Notes under the pieces: generated by a model
Told to the model about the DNA's origin: nothing
The model's input: only the letters and a program-made list of their open reading frames with translations
Databases searched by the model: none
Origin: Actinophytocola xanthii
Lineage (GTDB): Bacteria > Actinomycetota > Actinomycetes > Mycobacteriales > Pseudonocardiaceae
Reading direction: 5' to 3'
DNA: 51,159 bases
Assembly: GCF_001921205.1 (NCBI RefSeq)
Contig: NZ_MSIE01000028.1
Coordinates: 1-51,159 of the forward strand
In this document: positions 9,619 through 17,895 of the stretch, piece by piece
How positions within the stretch are numbered: the stretch's first letter is position 1
How the letters are laid out: each line of letters begins with the position of its first letter
Position numbers and translations under genes: made by a program

Positions 9619-10113
9619 GTGGACGACGTGGTACGGCTGCGGCCGCCGCGCAACCGCGTGGAGCGACGTGCCGTCACCTACTGGTTGACCAACGAGCTGC
9701 TGACGACGCTCGTTCCGGCGGTGGTCCTCGTGGTGCTGGCGGTGCTCATCACGCCGGCCCGGCCCTGGTTGCTGCTCGCGCTGGGTGTCGAGCTCGGGAT
9801 CGGCCTGCCCTACGCGCTGGTGGTGCCGCTGTGGCGATACCGGGTGCACCGCTGGGAGGTCACCGAGGACGCGGTGTTCACCAGGACCGGCTGGCTCTGG
9901 CAGGAGTGGCGGGTCGCCCCGATGTCGCGGATCCAGACCGTGGACACCGCACGCGGTCCGCTCGAGCAGCTGTTCCGGCTCGCCAGCGTCACCGTGACCA
10001 CCGCGTCCGCGGCCGGTCCGCTCAAGATCCAGGGCCTGGACCACGAGCTGGCCGCCGGCCTCGTCGAACGCCTCACCGAGACCACCCAGGCCAACCGCGG
10101 GGACGCGACATGA
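9619..10113 (+). CDS. PH domain-containing membrane protein (YdbS-like)
   Basis: A 164-residue protein with two hydrophobic segments (roughly residues 26-43 and 48-70), followed by a bacterial PH domain (bPH_2, old name DUF304) beginning near YRVHRWEVTEDAVFTRTGWL and containing the family-typical VAPMSRIQTVDTARGPLEQLF. Members sit in the cytoplasmic membrane; their biochemical role is not settled. GTG at 9619 follows GGGGAGGAACA, a good ribosome site. Its stop overlaps the ATG of the next gene by 4 bp (ATGA), so the two are translationally coupled, the common YdbS-YdbT arrangement. Confidence 0.85.
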   Translation: MDDVVRLRPPRNRVERRAVTYWLTNELLTTLVPAVVLVVLAVLITPARPWLLLALGVELGIGLPYALVVPLWRYRVHRWEVTEDAVFTRTGWLWQEWRVAPMSRIQTVDTARGPLEQLFRLASVTVTTASAAGPLKIQGLDHELAAGLVERLTETTQANRGDAT

Positions 10114-11642
10114 GCGGCGACTGGCAGCGGCTGCACCCGCGCACGGTCGTGGTCACCGCGCTCACCGTGGCCGGCCTCGGCGTCTCGATTGCCACCCCCA
10201 TCGTGGTGAACCTGCTGCGCGACGACCACCGGCCGGCCCGGGTGCTGCTGATCGCCGTCGGCGGCGTGGTGCTGCTGACCGCGCTCGGCACGGCGGGCGA
10301 CCTCATGCGCTGGCGGCACACGACCTACCGGGTCACCGGCGAGCGGGTCGAGCTGCGGCACTCCTGGGTGCTGCACCGGCTGCGCTCGATACCCCGGGAC
10401 CGGGTGCGGGCGGTCGACCTGGCGGCCAACCCGCTGCTGCGGGTGTTCGGGCTGACCAAGGTCAAGATCGGGACCGGGCAGCAGGTCGTCGGCCAGGGCA
10501 GCCAGCTCACGCTCGACCCGCTCGGCCGCGGCGAGGCCGAGGAGCTGCGCCGGGTGCTGCTCGACCGGGCGCCGGCGGGGACCGGGGAGCCGGTGCCCCC
10601 CGGGGCGGGCACCGCCCAGGCGCCGGCGATCGCCGTGCTGGACCGCTCCTGGATCCGGTACGCGCCGGTCTCGGTGAGCACGCCCATCCTCGGCGCGGCG
10701 GCGTTCGGCGCAGTGATGCAGCTGTCGGACTGGTTCGGCGTGCAGAACGCGCTGGTCCAGTGGGTCGGCGACCTCTTCGCCGGCCTGTCGGTGCCCATGC
10801 TCGTGCTCGTGCTCGTCGCCGTCGGCGTGGTGATCGGGGTCCTCGGGTCGCTCGGCCTGTTCGTCGAGATGTGGTGGAACTACCGGCTCACCCGCGAGGA
10901 GGGCACGCTCGTGGTGCGCCGGGGCCTGCTCACCACCCGCACGCTCTCGCTGGAGCAGCGGCGGCTGCGGGGGGCCGAGCTGTTCGAGCCCCTCGGTTCC
11001 CGGCTGTTCGGCGCGGCCAGGGTGGACGTCGTCGCCACCGGCCTGCGGGCGCGGTCGGAGAAGGACAGCACCGACCCCAAGACGCTGCTGCCCGTCGCAC
11101 CCCTCCGGTTCGCCCGCCGGGTCGCGGCCGAGGTGGTCGGCTCCGACCCCTGGGCGGACGCGGACCTCCGGCCGCACCCGCCGGCCGCACGCCGGCGGCG
11201 CGTCGGATGGGCGCTGTACTCGGTGTTCGGCCTCGCCGCGGTGCTGGTCGTGCTCGGGCTGCTGCTGACGACGGTGCTGGTGCATCTCGCCTGGATCGCC
11301 GTGCTCGTCCTCACCCCGATCGCCGTCGCGCTCGCGCTCGACGACTACCGCAACCTCGGCCACGGGCTGACCGCGGACTACCTGGTCACCCGGTACGGCG
11401 CCGGCAGCCGGCGCACGGTCGCGCTGCTGCGCGGCGGGATCATCGGCTGGACCGTGCGCAGCTCACCGTTCCAGCGCCGTGCCGGCCTGGTGACGATCGC
11501 CGCGACGACGGCGGCCAACAGCGGCGAGTACCTGGTGCGCGACGTCGGCGAGACGGACGGGCTGCGGTTGGCCGAGGTCGCGGTGCCCGGCCTGCTCACG
11601 CCGTTCCTGGAGGTCGCGCCCGGTCAGCTGTCGACCGTGTAG
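10110..11642 (+). CDS. PH domain-containing membrane protein (YdbT-like)
   Basis: A 510-residue protein with several transmembrane segments and three bPH_2-type domains: one near residues 70-150 (TYRVTGERVELRHSWVLHR, then SIPRDRVRAVDLA), a second after the TM pair near residues 250-330 (NYRLTREEGTLVVRRGLL, TLSLEQRRLRGAEL) and a third near 420-500 (GLTADYLVTRYGAG, SSPFQRRAGL). This is the YdbT layout. It probably forms a membrane complex with the upstream protein, inferred from translational coupling. Its last 19 bp overlap the 3' end of the converging acetyltransferase gene. Confidence 0.85.
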   Translation: MSGDWQRLHPRTVVVTALTVAGLGVSIATPIVVNLLRDDHRPARVLLIAVGGVVLLTALGTAGDLMRWRHTTYRVTGERVELRHSWVLHRLRSIPRDRVRAVDLAANPLLRVFGLTKVKIGTGQQVVGQGSQLTLDPLGRGEAEELRRVLLDRAPAGTGEPVPPGAGTAQAPAIAVLDRSWIRYAPVSVSTPILGAAAFGAVMQLSDWFGVQNALVQWVGDLFAGLSVPMLVLVLVAVGVVIGVLGSLGLFVEMWWNYRLTREEGTLVVRRGLLTTRTLSLEQRRLRGAELFEPLGSRLFGAARVDVVATGLRARSEKDSTDPKTLLPVAPLRFARRVAAEVVGSDPWADADLRPHPPAARRRRVGWALYSVFGLAAVLVVLGLLLTTVLVHLAWIAVLVLTPIAVALALDDYRNLGHGLTADYLVTRYGAGSRRTVALLRGGIIGWTVRSSPFQRRAGLVTIAATTAANSGEYLVRDVGETDGLRLAEVAVPGLLTPFLEVAPGQLSTV

Positions 11643-12058
11643 CCGGCGCCGGCGGCCCGGCGTTCGAGGTAGGTCGCGTCCGGCTCGGCGAAGCCGAACC
11701 GCCGGTAGAGCCCGTGCGCGTCCAGCGTGTGCAGCATCCAGCGGAAGTCCCGGCCCGGCCCGTCCTCGATCATCGCCCGGACCAGCTCCGTGCCCACGCC
11801 GAGACCTCGGGCCTCCTCGACCACGAACACGTCGGCCAGGTAGGCGAGCGCCTCCCCGTCCGACACCGCCCTGGCGAAACCGATCATCGACCCATCGGTC
11901 GCCCGGTAGGCAGCGACGACCCGCCAGGCGCCGTCCAGCTGCCGCTCCACCGTCCCGCGGTCGCGCGAGCGGCCCCAGTAGGCCTTGGTGGAGAGGAACT
12001 CCCACAGCACGTCCCGGTCGACCCGGCCGGGGTCGTCGTCGATCTCGAACTCCGCCAC
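11624..12058 (-). CDS. GNAT family N-acetyltransferase
   Basis: A 144-residue acetyltransferase. The acetyl-CoA pyrophosphate-binding motif A is clear as VFVVEEARGLGVGTELV (R-x-x-G-x-G), preceded by the beta-4 strand with ALAYLADVF and followed by HGLYRRFGF, the C-terminal GNAT beta-alpha unit. It should transfer an acetyl group from acetyl-CoA to an amine; the substrate is unknown. The open frame continues upstream, but GTG 12058 (VAEFEIDDDPGRVD) begins the typical N-terminus. There is no clear ribosome site, and a TACATT lies just upstream, so the mRNA may be leaderless. It converges on and overlaps the PH-domain gene by 19 bp. Confidence 0.85.
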   Translation of the reverse strand: MAEFEIDDDPGRVDRDVLWEFLSTKAYWGRSRDRGTVERQLDGAWRVVAAYRATDGSMIGFARAVSDGEALAYLADVFVVEEARGLGVGTELVRAMIEDGPGRDFRWMLHTLDAHGLYRRFGFAEPDATYLERRAAGAGYTVDS

Positions 12059-12158
12059 GGCCGCAATGTAGATCGTGCCCTGGCGTTCCCGCCACGGCTT
12101 TCGTGTCTGTCGCGTTCGTACAAGAGGCGGGCACGGCGGGCGGCATAGCGTTGCCCAC

Positions 12159-12743
12159 ATGGAACTGCACGAGATGATGGCGAAGGCCGCCGCGGCCGCG
12201 GTCGAGGTCGCCCGCAACGTCAAGCCCGACCAGCTCGAGGACCCGACACCCTGTCCGGACTGGGACGTGCGTGCGCTGGTCAACCACCTGATGTTCTGGT
12301 CGGCGTTCCGCTCGGAGCTGGCCGCGCGCAAGCAGCCCGTCCCCGCCGACGACCCGGTCACCGAGGAGACCGACTTCACCCGGGACCCGCACTGGGCGGC
12401 CACCCTGGAGAGCCGGCTGGAACGGGTGACCGCGGCCTGGGGCGAGCCCGGCGCGACCGAGGGCCAGACGGGCCTGGCCGGTGGTTCGATGCCGGCGGGG
12501 TTGATCGGCACGATGATGGTCGGCGAGCTCGTCGTGCACGGGTGGGACCTCGCGCGGGCGACCGGCCAGCGGCTGGAGGTCGACGACGCGGTGGCCGAGG
12601 CCGTGAACGGGATGGTCTCCACGATGGCTCCGCAGGGCCGGGAGATGGGGGTGTTCGGCGCGGAGGTCGCGGTGCCCGCCGAGGCCTCGCCGCTGGACCG
12701 GGTGCTCGGGATGAGCGGCCGCGACCCGGCCTGGACGCCCTGA
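12159..12743 (+). CDS. DinB/MDMPI-type TIGR03086 family protein
   Basis: A 194-residue protein of the maleylpyruvate isomerase/mycothiol-dependent DinB superfamily, TIGR03086 branch. Diagnostic pieces are TPCPDWDVRALVNHL near residues 28-42 and ELVVHGWDLARATG near 125-138, which carry the metal-ligand histidines of the four-helix bundle. Relatives use mycothiol, the actinobacterial thiol, or bind metal; the reaction here is unknown. ATG 12159 starts the first helix. It is divergent from the acetyltransferase across 100 bp and converges on the Erm-like gene 13 bp away. Confidence 0.85.
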   Translation: MELHEMMAKAAAAAVEVARNVKPDQLEDPTPCPDWDVRALVNHLMFWSAFRSELAARKQPVPADDPVTEETDFTRDPHWAATLESRLERVTAAWGEPGATEGQTGLAGGSMPAGLIGTMMVGELVVHGWDLARATGQRLEVDDAVAEAVNGMVSTMAPQGREMGVFGAEVAVPAEASPLDRVLGMSGRDPAWTP

Positions 12744-12756
12744 CGCCCTGACGCGC

Positions 12757-13596
12757 TCACCGCTCACCGCGCAGGGCGCGGGGAAGCGGCGGCGGGCTCA
12801 CCGCGCCGGTGGCGGCCAGGGCCGCGGCCACCCCGGTCCACCTCCCGACCGGAACCTCGACCGCCGGGGTGGCCGGGTCGGTCCCCCGCTCGCGGAGCAG
12901 GCGGCCGGCGCGCTGGTGGGCCACCAGGTCGCCGAGCACGCGCCTGGCCGGGCGGTCCGGCTGCCGGTGGACGGCGCCGAGCAGCGACCACAGCACCGCC
13001 TGGGTCGCGACGTCCAGGCCCGGGCGGCGGCGAATCCGCAGGTGTGCCGCGTCGACCGACGGTGCCGGCCGGAAGCAGCTCGCCGGGATCCGGCGAACCA
13101 GGCGCAGCTCGAAGCGCGCCGTCCACCAGGCCGTCTCCAGGTCGCGGGGGTGTGCGGCGGTGAGTCGCCGGGCGAGCCCCCACTCGCAGACCAGCTCGGC
13201 GCGGGTGAGCCGGGCGGGGACCGGGGTCAGCAGGCGCCGCAGCAGTGTGGTGGACACGGCGAACGGGATGCTCGCCACGACCGCGAACTCCGTGCGGGGC
13301 AGGGGGAGCCGGCGCAGGTCGCCGGGTAGGACGCGAACCAGCGGACGGTCGGCGAACCGACGGCGCAGCACGGCGACGAACGCCTCGTCGCGCTCGACGG
13401 CGATCACCCGGGCGCCGGTGCCGGCCAGGGGCGCGGTGATGGTGCCGGGTCCGGCACCGAAGTCGATCACGAGGTCGCCGGCGCCCAGGCCGGCGCCGCG
13501 GACCAGGCGGTCGATCACGTGGCGGCAGGACAGCAGGTGCACGCCGGAGGAGGACGGGCGGAAGCGGGCGGCGCGGGGCCGCCGGGGGGAAGGCAT
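12757..13596 (-). CDS. Erm-like 23S rRNA (adenine-N6) methyltransferase
   Basis: A 279-residue Rossmann methyltransferase of the KsgA/Erm superfamily. Visible motifs are the SAM-binding VIDFGAGPGTIT (motif I), VIAVERD (motif II), PGDLRRLPLP, and ASIPFAVSTTLLRRLL (motif IV). A C-terminal part with RIPASCFRPAPSVDAAHLRI matches the Erm PxPxV region. Erm enzymes methylate A2058 of 23S rRNA and give macrolide-lincosamide-streptogramin resistance. Two departures are notable: motif IV has SIPF where N-x-P-F/Y is usual, and the N-terminal Q-N/H-F motif reads VHLL. The protein may be a divergent Erm or have another rRNA target. It is preceded by a structured leader with a small upstream frame (13597-13743). 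Confidence 0.82.
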   Translation of the reverse strand: MPSPRRPRAARFRPSSSGVHLLSCRHVIDRLVRGAGLGAGDLVIDFGAGPGTITAPLAGTGARVIAVERDEAFVAVLRRRFADRPLVRVLPGDLRRLPLPRTEFAVVASIPFAVSTTLLRRLLTPVPARLTRAELVCEWGLARRLTAAHPRDLETAWWTARFELRLVRRIPASCFRPAPSVDAAHLRIRRRPGLDVATQAVLWSLLGAVHRQPDRPARRVLGDLVAHQRAGRLLRERGTDPATPAVEVPVGRWTGVAAALAATGAVSPPPLPRALRGER

Positions 13597-13743
13597 GGGA
13601 GAGCCGCTCCAGGCACGAGGTGGTCGTGGGTGCGTGGAGACGGCGACGGCGCCCGGCGAACCGGGTCGACGTTCAGCTCGTGTCTCAGCTCGGTCGGGCC
13701 GTCGCCGTCAGCGACGCCGCAACCTTGCCCAGGTGGCTCCCAT
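13597..13743 (-). promoter_or_regulatory. Candidate ribosome-mediated attenuator of the Erm-like gene
   Basis: The 147-bp leader, read on the minus strand, has in order: an 11-codon frame (13743-13708); a perfect 12-bp long-range stem formed by 13709-13698 and 13650-13639, whose 5' arm overlaps the leader stop codon; an internal hairpin with 5-bp GC stem and UUCG loop (13665-13652); a CACGA/TCGTG hairpin (13628-13614); and a GGAG/CTCC hairpin that would hold the erm ribosome site. This matches the general plan of drug-induced erm leaders, where a stalled ribosome changes the fold. The freed 3' arm could also pair with the ribosome-site region, so the direction of the switch is not settled. 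Confidence 0.55.
13708..13743 (-). CDS. Putative erm leader peptide (11 aa)
   Basis: ATG GGA GCC ACC TGG GCA AGG TTG ... TGA encodes MGATWARLRRR. Residues 7-9 are Arg-Leu-Arg, an example of the +X+ motif at which macrolide-bound ribosomes are known to stall, as in the ErmD leader. A TACGGT lies 7 bp upstream of the ATG, so the mRNA could begin at or near this codon (leaderless). The frame is too short to be proven by sequence alone; its position exactly in front of the 12-bp stem is the main support. Confidence 0.45.
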   Translation of the reverse strand: MGATWARLRRR

Positions 13744-13797
13744 ACCGATCACCGTAGGTGCGCGGGCAACTGAATTAGCGCCCTAAGCTCCCGCCGT

Positions 13798-14850
13798 ATG
13801 CGACGGGTCGACGTGCTGGTCATCGGCGGCGGGATCGCGGGCGTCTCGATCGGCTACGAGCTGGCCGAGCACGCGGACGTGCTGCTCGCCGAGGCCGAGC
13901 CGGCGCTCGCCGCGCACACCACGGGCCGCTCGGCCGCGGTCTACCTCCCCAGCTACGGCGGACCCGTCGTTCGGGCGCTGACCGAGGCGAGCGCCGGGCG
14001 CTACCGCGAGCTCGAGGCCGAGCTGGGCACGCCGCCGCTGCTCTCCCCGCGACCGGTGCTCTGGCTCGCCGCCGACGAGCTCGCCGCCGCCCACCTGGCC
14101 GAGCTGCCGGCCGAGCCGATCAGCCCCGCCCAGGCCCGCGCGCTCTGCCCGGTGCTGCGCGAGGTCCGCGCCGCGGCCCGGGACGACGAGGCCAGCGACA
14201 TCGACGTGATGGCACTGCACCAGGGCTACACGATGGGGCTGCGCCGGCGCGGCGGCGAGGTCCACACCGCGGCGCCGGCCACCGCCCTGCGGCGGGAGGG
14301 CGAGGACTGGCTCGTCGAGCTGGCCACCGGGCCGGTCCTGGCGGCCACCGTGGTGAACGCGGCCGGGGCCTGGGCCGACGTGGTCGCCGCCCGCGCCGGG
14401 GTGCCGCCGGTGGGGCTGCGGCCGCTGCGGCGCACGCTCGCCCTCGCCGACGGGACGCGCCCGGTCGACCCGGCCTGGCCGCTGGTCGCCGACGCCGCCG
14501 ACCGGTTCTACTTCCGCCCCGAGGGCTCGCGGGTGCTGGTCTCCCCCGCCGACGAGAGCCCTGCCGAGCCCTGCGACGCCAGGCCGGACGAGCTCGACGT
14601 CGCACTCGCCCTGGAGCGGGTCAACCAGGCGACGACCCTCGGGCTGCGCACGGTGCACAGCGCCTGGGCGGGGCTGCGCTCGTTCGTCGCCGACCGGGAG
14701 CCGGTCGTCGGGGCGTGGCCGGACCACCCGGGGTTCGTGTTCTTCGCCGGCCAGGGCGGCTTCGGCATCCAGATGGCCCCGGCGCTGGCGCGGCTCGGCG
14801 CCGAGGTCGTCCTCGGCGCCACCGCCCCCGCGGCCGTGTCGCCCCGTTGA
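13798..14850 (+). CDS. FAD-dependent oxidoreductase, DAO family
   Basis: A 350-residue protein with an N-terminal FAD-binding Rossmann motif (VLVIGGGIAGVSIGYELAE) and the DAO-type sequence AAHTTGRSAAVYLPSYGG, and a C-terminal GGFGIQMAPALARLGAEVV flavin-contacting segment. The family oxidises D-amino acids, sarcosine, glycine or related amines and hydroxyacids to imine or keto products; the substrate here is unknown. ATG 13798 starts directly at the nucleotide-binding strand; no ribosome site precedes it, and TAAGCT lies 8 bp upstream, consistent with a leaderless mRNA. It is divergent from the Erm-like gene and shares its promoter region, 54 bp from the possible leader peptide. Confidence 0.85.
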   Translation: MRRVDVLVIGGGIAGVSIGYELAEHADVLLAEAEPALAAHTTGRSAAVYLPSYGGPVVRALTEASAGRYRELEAELGTPPLLSPRPVLWLAADELAAAHLAELPAEPISPAQARALCPVLREVRAAARDDEASDIDVMALHQGYTMGLRRRGGEVHTAAPATALRREGEDWLVELATGPVLAATVVNAAGAWADVVAARAGVPPVGLRPLRRTLALADGTRPVDPAWPLVADAADRFYFRPEGSRVLVSPADESPAEPCDARPDELDVALALERVNQATTLGLRTVHSAWAGLRSFVADREPVVGAWPDHPGFVFFAGQGGFGIQMAPALARLGAEVVLGATAPAAVSPR

Positions 14851-14904
14851 TCAGCCAACTAAGGTGGACGGCGCTGGTTTTTCGGCACGGCCGGGAGGAT
14901 TCCA

Positions 14905-16278
14905 ATGGCGGACATCGGGGCGAGACTGGCCGAGATCGTCGGCGCGGGCCACGTGCTGTCCGGTGACGCCGTGGGCGAGGACTACACCCACGACGAGGCC
15001 CTGACCGCCGCGCCGACGCGACCCGCGCACGTGGTCCGGCCGGAGACGGCCGCCGAGGTGGCCGCGGTGCTCACGCTCGCCGCCGAGACCGGCACCCCGG
15101 TGACCGCACGCGGCAGCGGGACCGGTCTGTGCGGGTCGGCCAACCCCAGTGCGGACGGCATCCTGGTGTCCTTCGAGCGGATGAACCGGATCCTCGAGAT
15201 CGACACCGACAACCACGTCGCGGTCGTGCAGCCAGGCGTCACGCTCACCGAGCTCGAGGAGCGCACCCGCGAGGTGGGCCTGCTCTACCCGGTCTACCCC
15301 GGCGAGCTCTCCGCGAGCCTGGGCGGCAACGTGAGCACCAACGCCGGCGGCATGCGCGCGGTCAAGTACGGCGTGACCCGCCACCACGTGCTCGGCCTGG
15401 AGGCGGTGCTGCCCACCGGCGAGGTCATCCGGACCGGCGGCCGGTACGTCAAGGCCAGCACCGGCTACGACCTCACCCAGCTCATCGTCGGCTCCGAGGG
15501 CACGCTCGCGCTGGTCACCGAGGCAGTGCTCAAGCTCCAGCCCCGGATGTCGCACCAGACGACCGTGCTCGCCCCGTTCCCCGACCTGGGCTCGCTGGCC
15601 CGCGCCGTGCCCCGCGTGGTGGGCAGTGGTGTCGGCCCGCTGATCCTCGAGTACATCGACGCGCTGACGATGGGCGCGATCACCTACACCGCCGACCTGG
15701 AGCTGGGCATCCCCGACGGGGTGCGCGAGACAGCGCAGGCCTACCTCGTCGTGATGCTGGAGAGCGCCTCGGTTGACCGGCTGGACGCCGACGTGGAGTC
15801 GGTCGGGCTGCTGCTCGGCGAGCTCGGCGCGCTGGACACCTACGTCCTGCCCGGCCCCGCGGCCCGCAAGCTGATCGAGGCCAGGGAGAACGCCTTCTAC
15901 ACCGCGAAGGGCGCCGGCGCCGACGACATCATCGACACGGTGCTGCCGCGAGCGGCGCTGCCGGCCTTCTTCGAGCGCGTCCTGGAGATCGCCCAGGGCC
16001 ACCAGACCCTGGTCGTGGGGTGCGGGCACGCCGGCGACGGCAACGTGCACCTCGCGGTGTTCCAGAAGGACCCCGAGGTGCGGCACACGGTGCTGCACGA
16101 GCTGTTCGCCGCCGGTATGGGCCTCGGCGGCGCGATCTCCGGCGAGCACGGCATCGGGCACGAGAAGAAGCGGCACTTCCTCGAGCTCGAGGACCCGAAC
16201 AAGATCGAGCTGATGCGTCGCATCAAGCAGGCCTTCGACCCGCGCGGGATCCTCAACCCGGGCGTGCTCTTCGACTGA
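14905..16278 (+). CDS. FAD-linked oxidase, GlcD/D-lactate dehydrogenase type
   Basis: A 457-residue member of the VAO/PCMH flavoprotein family. The FAD-binding half shows RPAHVVRPETAAEVAAVL, TARGSGTGLCGS and YPGELSASLGGNVSTNAGG; the cap and C-terminus show CGHAGDGNVH and GEHGIGHEKK, the pattern typical of GlcD and D-lactate/D-2-hydroxyglutarate dehydrogenases. It should oxidise a D-2-hydroxyacid to the 2-oxoacid and pass electrons to an acceptor. ATG 14905 is preceded by GGGAGGATTCCA. The next gene, a ThDP-dependent enzyme acting on 2-oxoacids, starts 16 bp later, suggesting successive steps: hydroxyacid to oxoacid to product. The substrate is not determined. Confidence 0.9.
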   Translation: MADIGARLAEIVGAGHVLSGDAVGEDYTHDEALTAAPTRPAHVVRPETAAEVAAVLTLAAETGTPVTARGSGTGLCGSANPSADGILVSFERMNRILEIDTDNHVAVVQPGVTLTELEERTREVGLLYPVYPGELSASLGGNVSTNAGGMRAVKYGVTRHHVLGLEAVLPTGEVIRTGGRYVKASTGYDLTQLIVGSEGTLALVTEAVLKLQPRMSHQTTVLAPFPDLGSLARAVPRVVGSGVGPLILEYIDALTMGAITYTADLELGIPDGVRETAQAYLVVMLESASVDRLDADVESVGLLLGELGALDTYVLPGPAARKLIEARENAFYTAKGAGADDIIDTVLPRAALPAFFERVLEIAQGHQTLVVGCGHAGDGNVHLAVFQKDPEVRHTVLHELFAAGMGLGGAISGEHGIGHEKKRHFLELEDPNKIELMRRIKQAFDPRGILNPGVLFD

Positions 16279-16294
16279 GGGGACGACAACCATC

Positions 16295-17848
16295 GTGAAC
16301 GGCGCCCAGGCCCTGCTGCGGACACTCGTCGACGGCGGCGTCGACGTGTGCTTCGCCAACCCCGGCACCTCGGAGATGCACTTCGTGGCCGCCCTCGACG
16401 CCGTGCCGCGGATGCGTGCGGTGCTGAGCCTGTTCGAGGGCACGGTCACCGGCGCGGCCGACGGCTACGGCCGCATCGCCGACCGGCCGGCGGCGACCCT
16501 GCTGCACCTCGGCCCCGGCATGGCCAACGGTCTGGCCAACCTGCACAACGCCCGGCGGGCACACACCCCGATCATCAATGTCATCGGCGACCACGCTCGC
16601 GACCACAAGGCCTTCGACGCACCGCTCGAGTCCGACATCGACGCGCTCACCGGTTGGCTGCAGGGCTGGTCACGCACCTCCGCGGCGGTCGAGGAGATCG
16701 GCGCGGACGCCGCGAGCGCCATCGCCGCCGCGCTCACCGCACCCGGCCAGGTGGCCAACCTGGTGCTCCCGGCCGACGTGTCGTGGTCGGAGGGCGGCGA
16801 GCCGGGCACGTTCACCCCGCCGCCGCCCCCGGTGCCGGTGGACGACGACCGGGTGGCCCAGATCGCCGAGGTCGTCCGCGGCGGCGAGTCGACGGTGCTG
16901 CTGCTCGGGCACGGCACCACCCGGGAGCGCGGCCTGGTCGCGGCCAGCCGGGTGGCGGCCGCGACGGGGGTGCGACTGTTCGCCGAGACCTTCCCCGCCC
17001 GGATCGAGCGCGGCGCCGGCCTGCCCACCGTGGAGCGGCTCGGCTACCTGGCCGAGCAGGTCCAGTGGCAGCTCACCGACGTCCGGCACCTGGTCCTGGT
17101 CGGCGCGAAGGCGCCGGTCTCGTTCTTCGCCTACCCGGGCAAGCCGAGCGAGCTGGTGCCCGAAGGCTGCCAGGTGCACGTGCTGTCCGGCCTCGGCGAG
17201 GACGGCACCGGCGCGTTGGAGCACCTGGCCGACGAGGTCGCCGCCGGGGTGTCGCCGGTGCTCCAGGAGCCCGTCCGGCCGGCGCTGCCCAGCGGGCCGC
17301 TGACCCCGCAGAACTGGACCGAGGTCATCGGAGCCCTGCTCCCGGAGGGGGCGATCGTCTCCGACGAGGCCAACACCTCGGGCCTGATGATCCCGATGAC
17401 CACCGCCGGCGCACCCCGCCACGACGTGCTCACGCTCACCGGCGGCGCCATCGGGCAGGGGCTCCCGGTGGCGCTCGGCGCCGCGGTCGCCGCGCCGGAC
17501 CGCCCCGTGGTCTGCCTGCAGGCCGACGGCAGCGCCATGTACACGGTCTCGTCGCTGTGGACCATGGCCAGGGAGGGCCTGGACGTCACCACGGTCGTGC
17601 TGAACAACCGGGCCTACGCGATCCTGCGGATGGAGCTGTCGCGGGTCGGCGCCGAGGCCGCCGGGCCCCGGGCCGGTCAGCTGCTGGACCTGTCGGGACC
17701 CGACCTGGACTTCGTCTCGATGGCGCGGGGCATGGGCGTGCCCGCCAGCCGGGCCACCACCGCCGAGGAGCTGGCCGACCAGTTCGCCAAGGCACTCGCC
17801 GAGCCCGGCCCGCACCTCATCGAGGCCATGGTCCCCTCGCTGCTCTGA
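16295..17848 (+). CDS. ThDP-dependent enzyme, acetolactate synthase/benzoylformate decarboxylase-like
   Basis: A 517-residue thiamine diphosphate enzyme with the usual three domains. The N-terminal pyrimidine-binding domain has NPGTSEMHFV and the activating glutamate in LFEGTVTGAADGYGR; the C-terminal domain has the ThDP/Mg motif ADGSAMYTVSSLWTM ending in VVLNN. Related proteins are often named acetolactate synthase large subunit, but no small regulatory subunit is nearby, and the location next to a 2-hydroxyacid oxidase fits a decarboxylase or carboligase of the MdlC/IlvB-like group. GTG 16295 starts 16 bp after the oxidase. True branched-chain amino acid synthesis is less likely from context. 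Confidence 0.87.
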   Translation: MNGAQALLRTLVDGGVDVCFANPGTSEMHFVAALDAVPRMRAVLSLFEGTVTGAADGYGRIADRPAATLLHLGPGMANGLANLHNARRAHTPIINVIGDHARDHKAFDAPLESDIDALTGWLQGWSRTSAAVEEIGADAASAIAAALTAPGQVANLVLPADVSWSEGGEPGTFTPPPPPVPVDDDRVAQIAEVVRGGESTVLLLGHGTTRERGLVAASRVAAATGVRLFAETFPARIERGAGLPTVERLGYLAEQVQWQLTDVRHLVLVGAKAPVSFFAYPGKPSELVPEGCQVHVLSGLGEDGTGALEHLADEVAAGVSPVLQEPVRPALPSGPLTPQNWTEVIGALLPEGAIVSDEANTSGLMIPMTTAGAPRHDVLTLTGGAIGQGLPVALGAAVAAPDRPVVCLQADGSAMYTVSSLWTMAREGLDVTTVVLNNRAYAILRMELSRVGAEAAGPRAGQLLDLSGPDLDFVSMARGMGVPASRATTAEELADQFAKALAEPGPHLIEAMVPSLL

Positions 17849-17895
17849 GCCGACGCTGGCCGGCCGGCTCCCGCCCCGCGGGGTTCAATGGCGGT

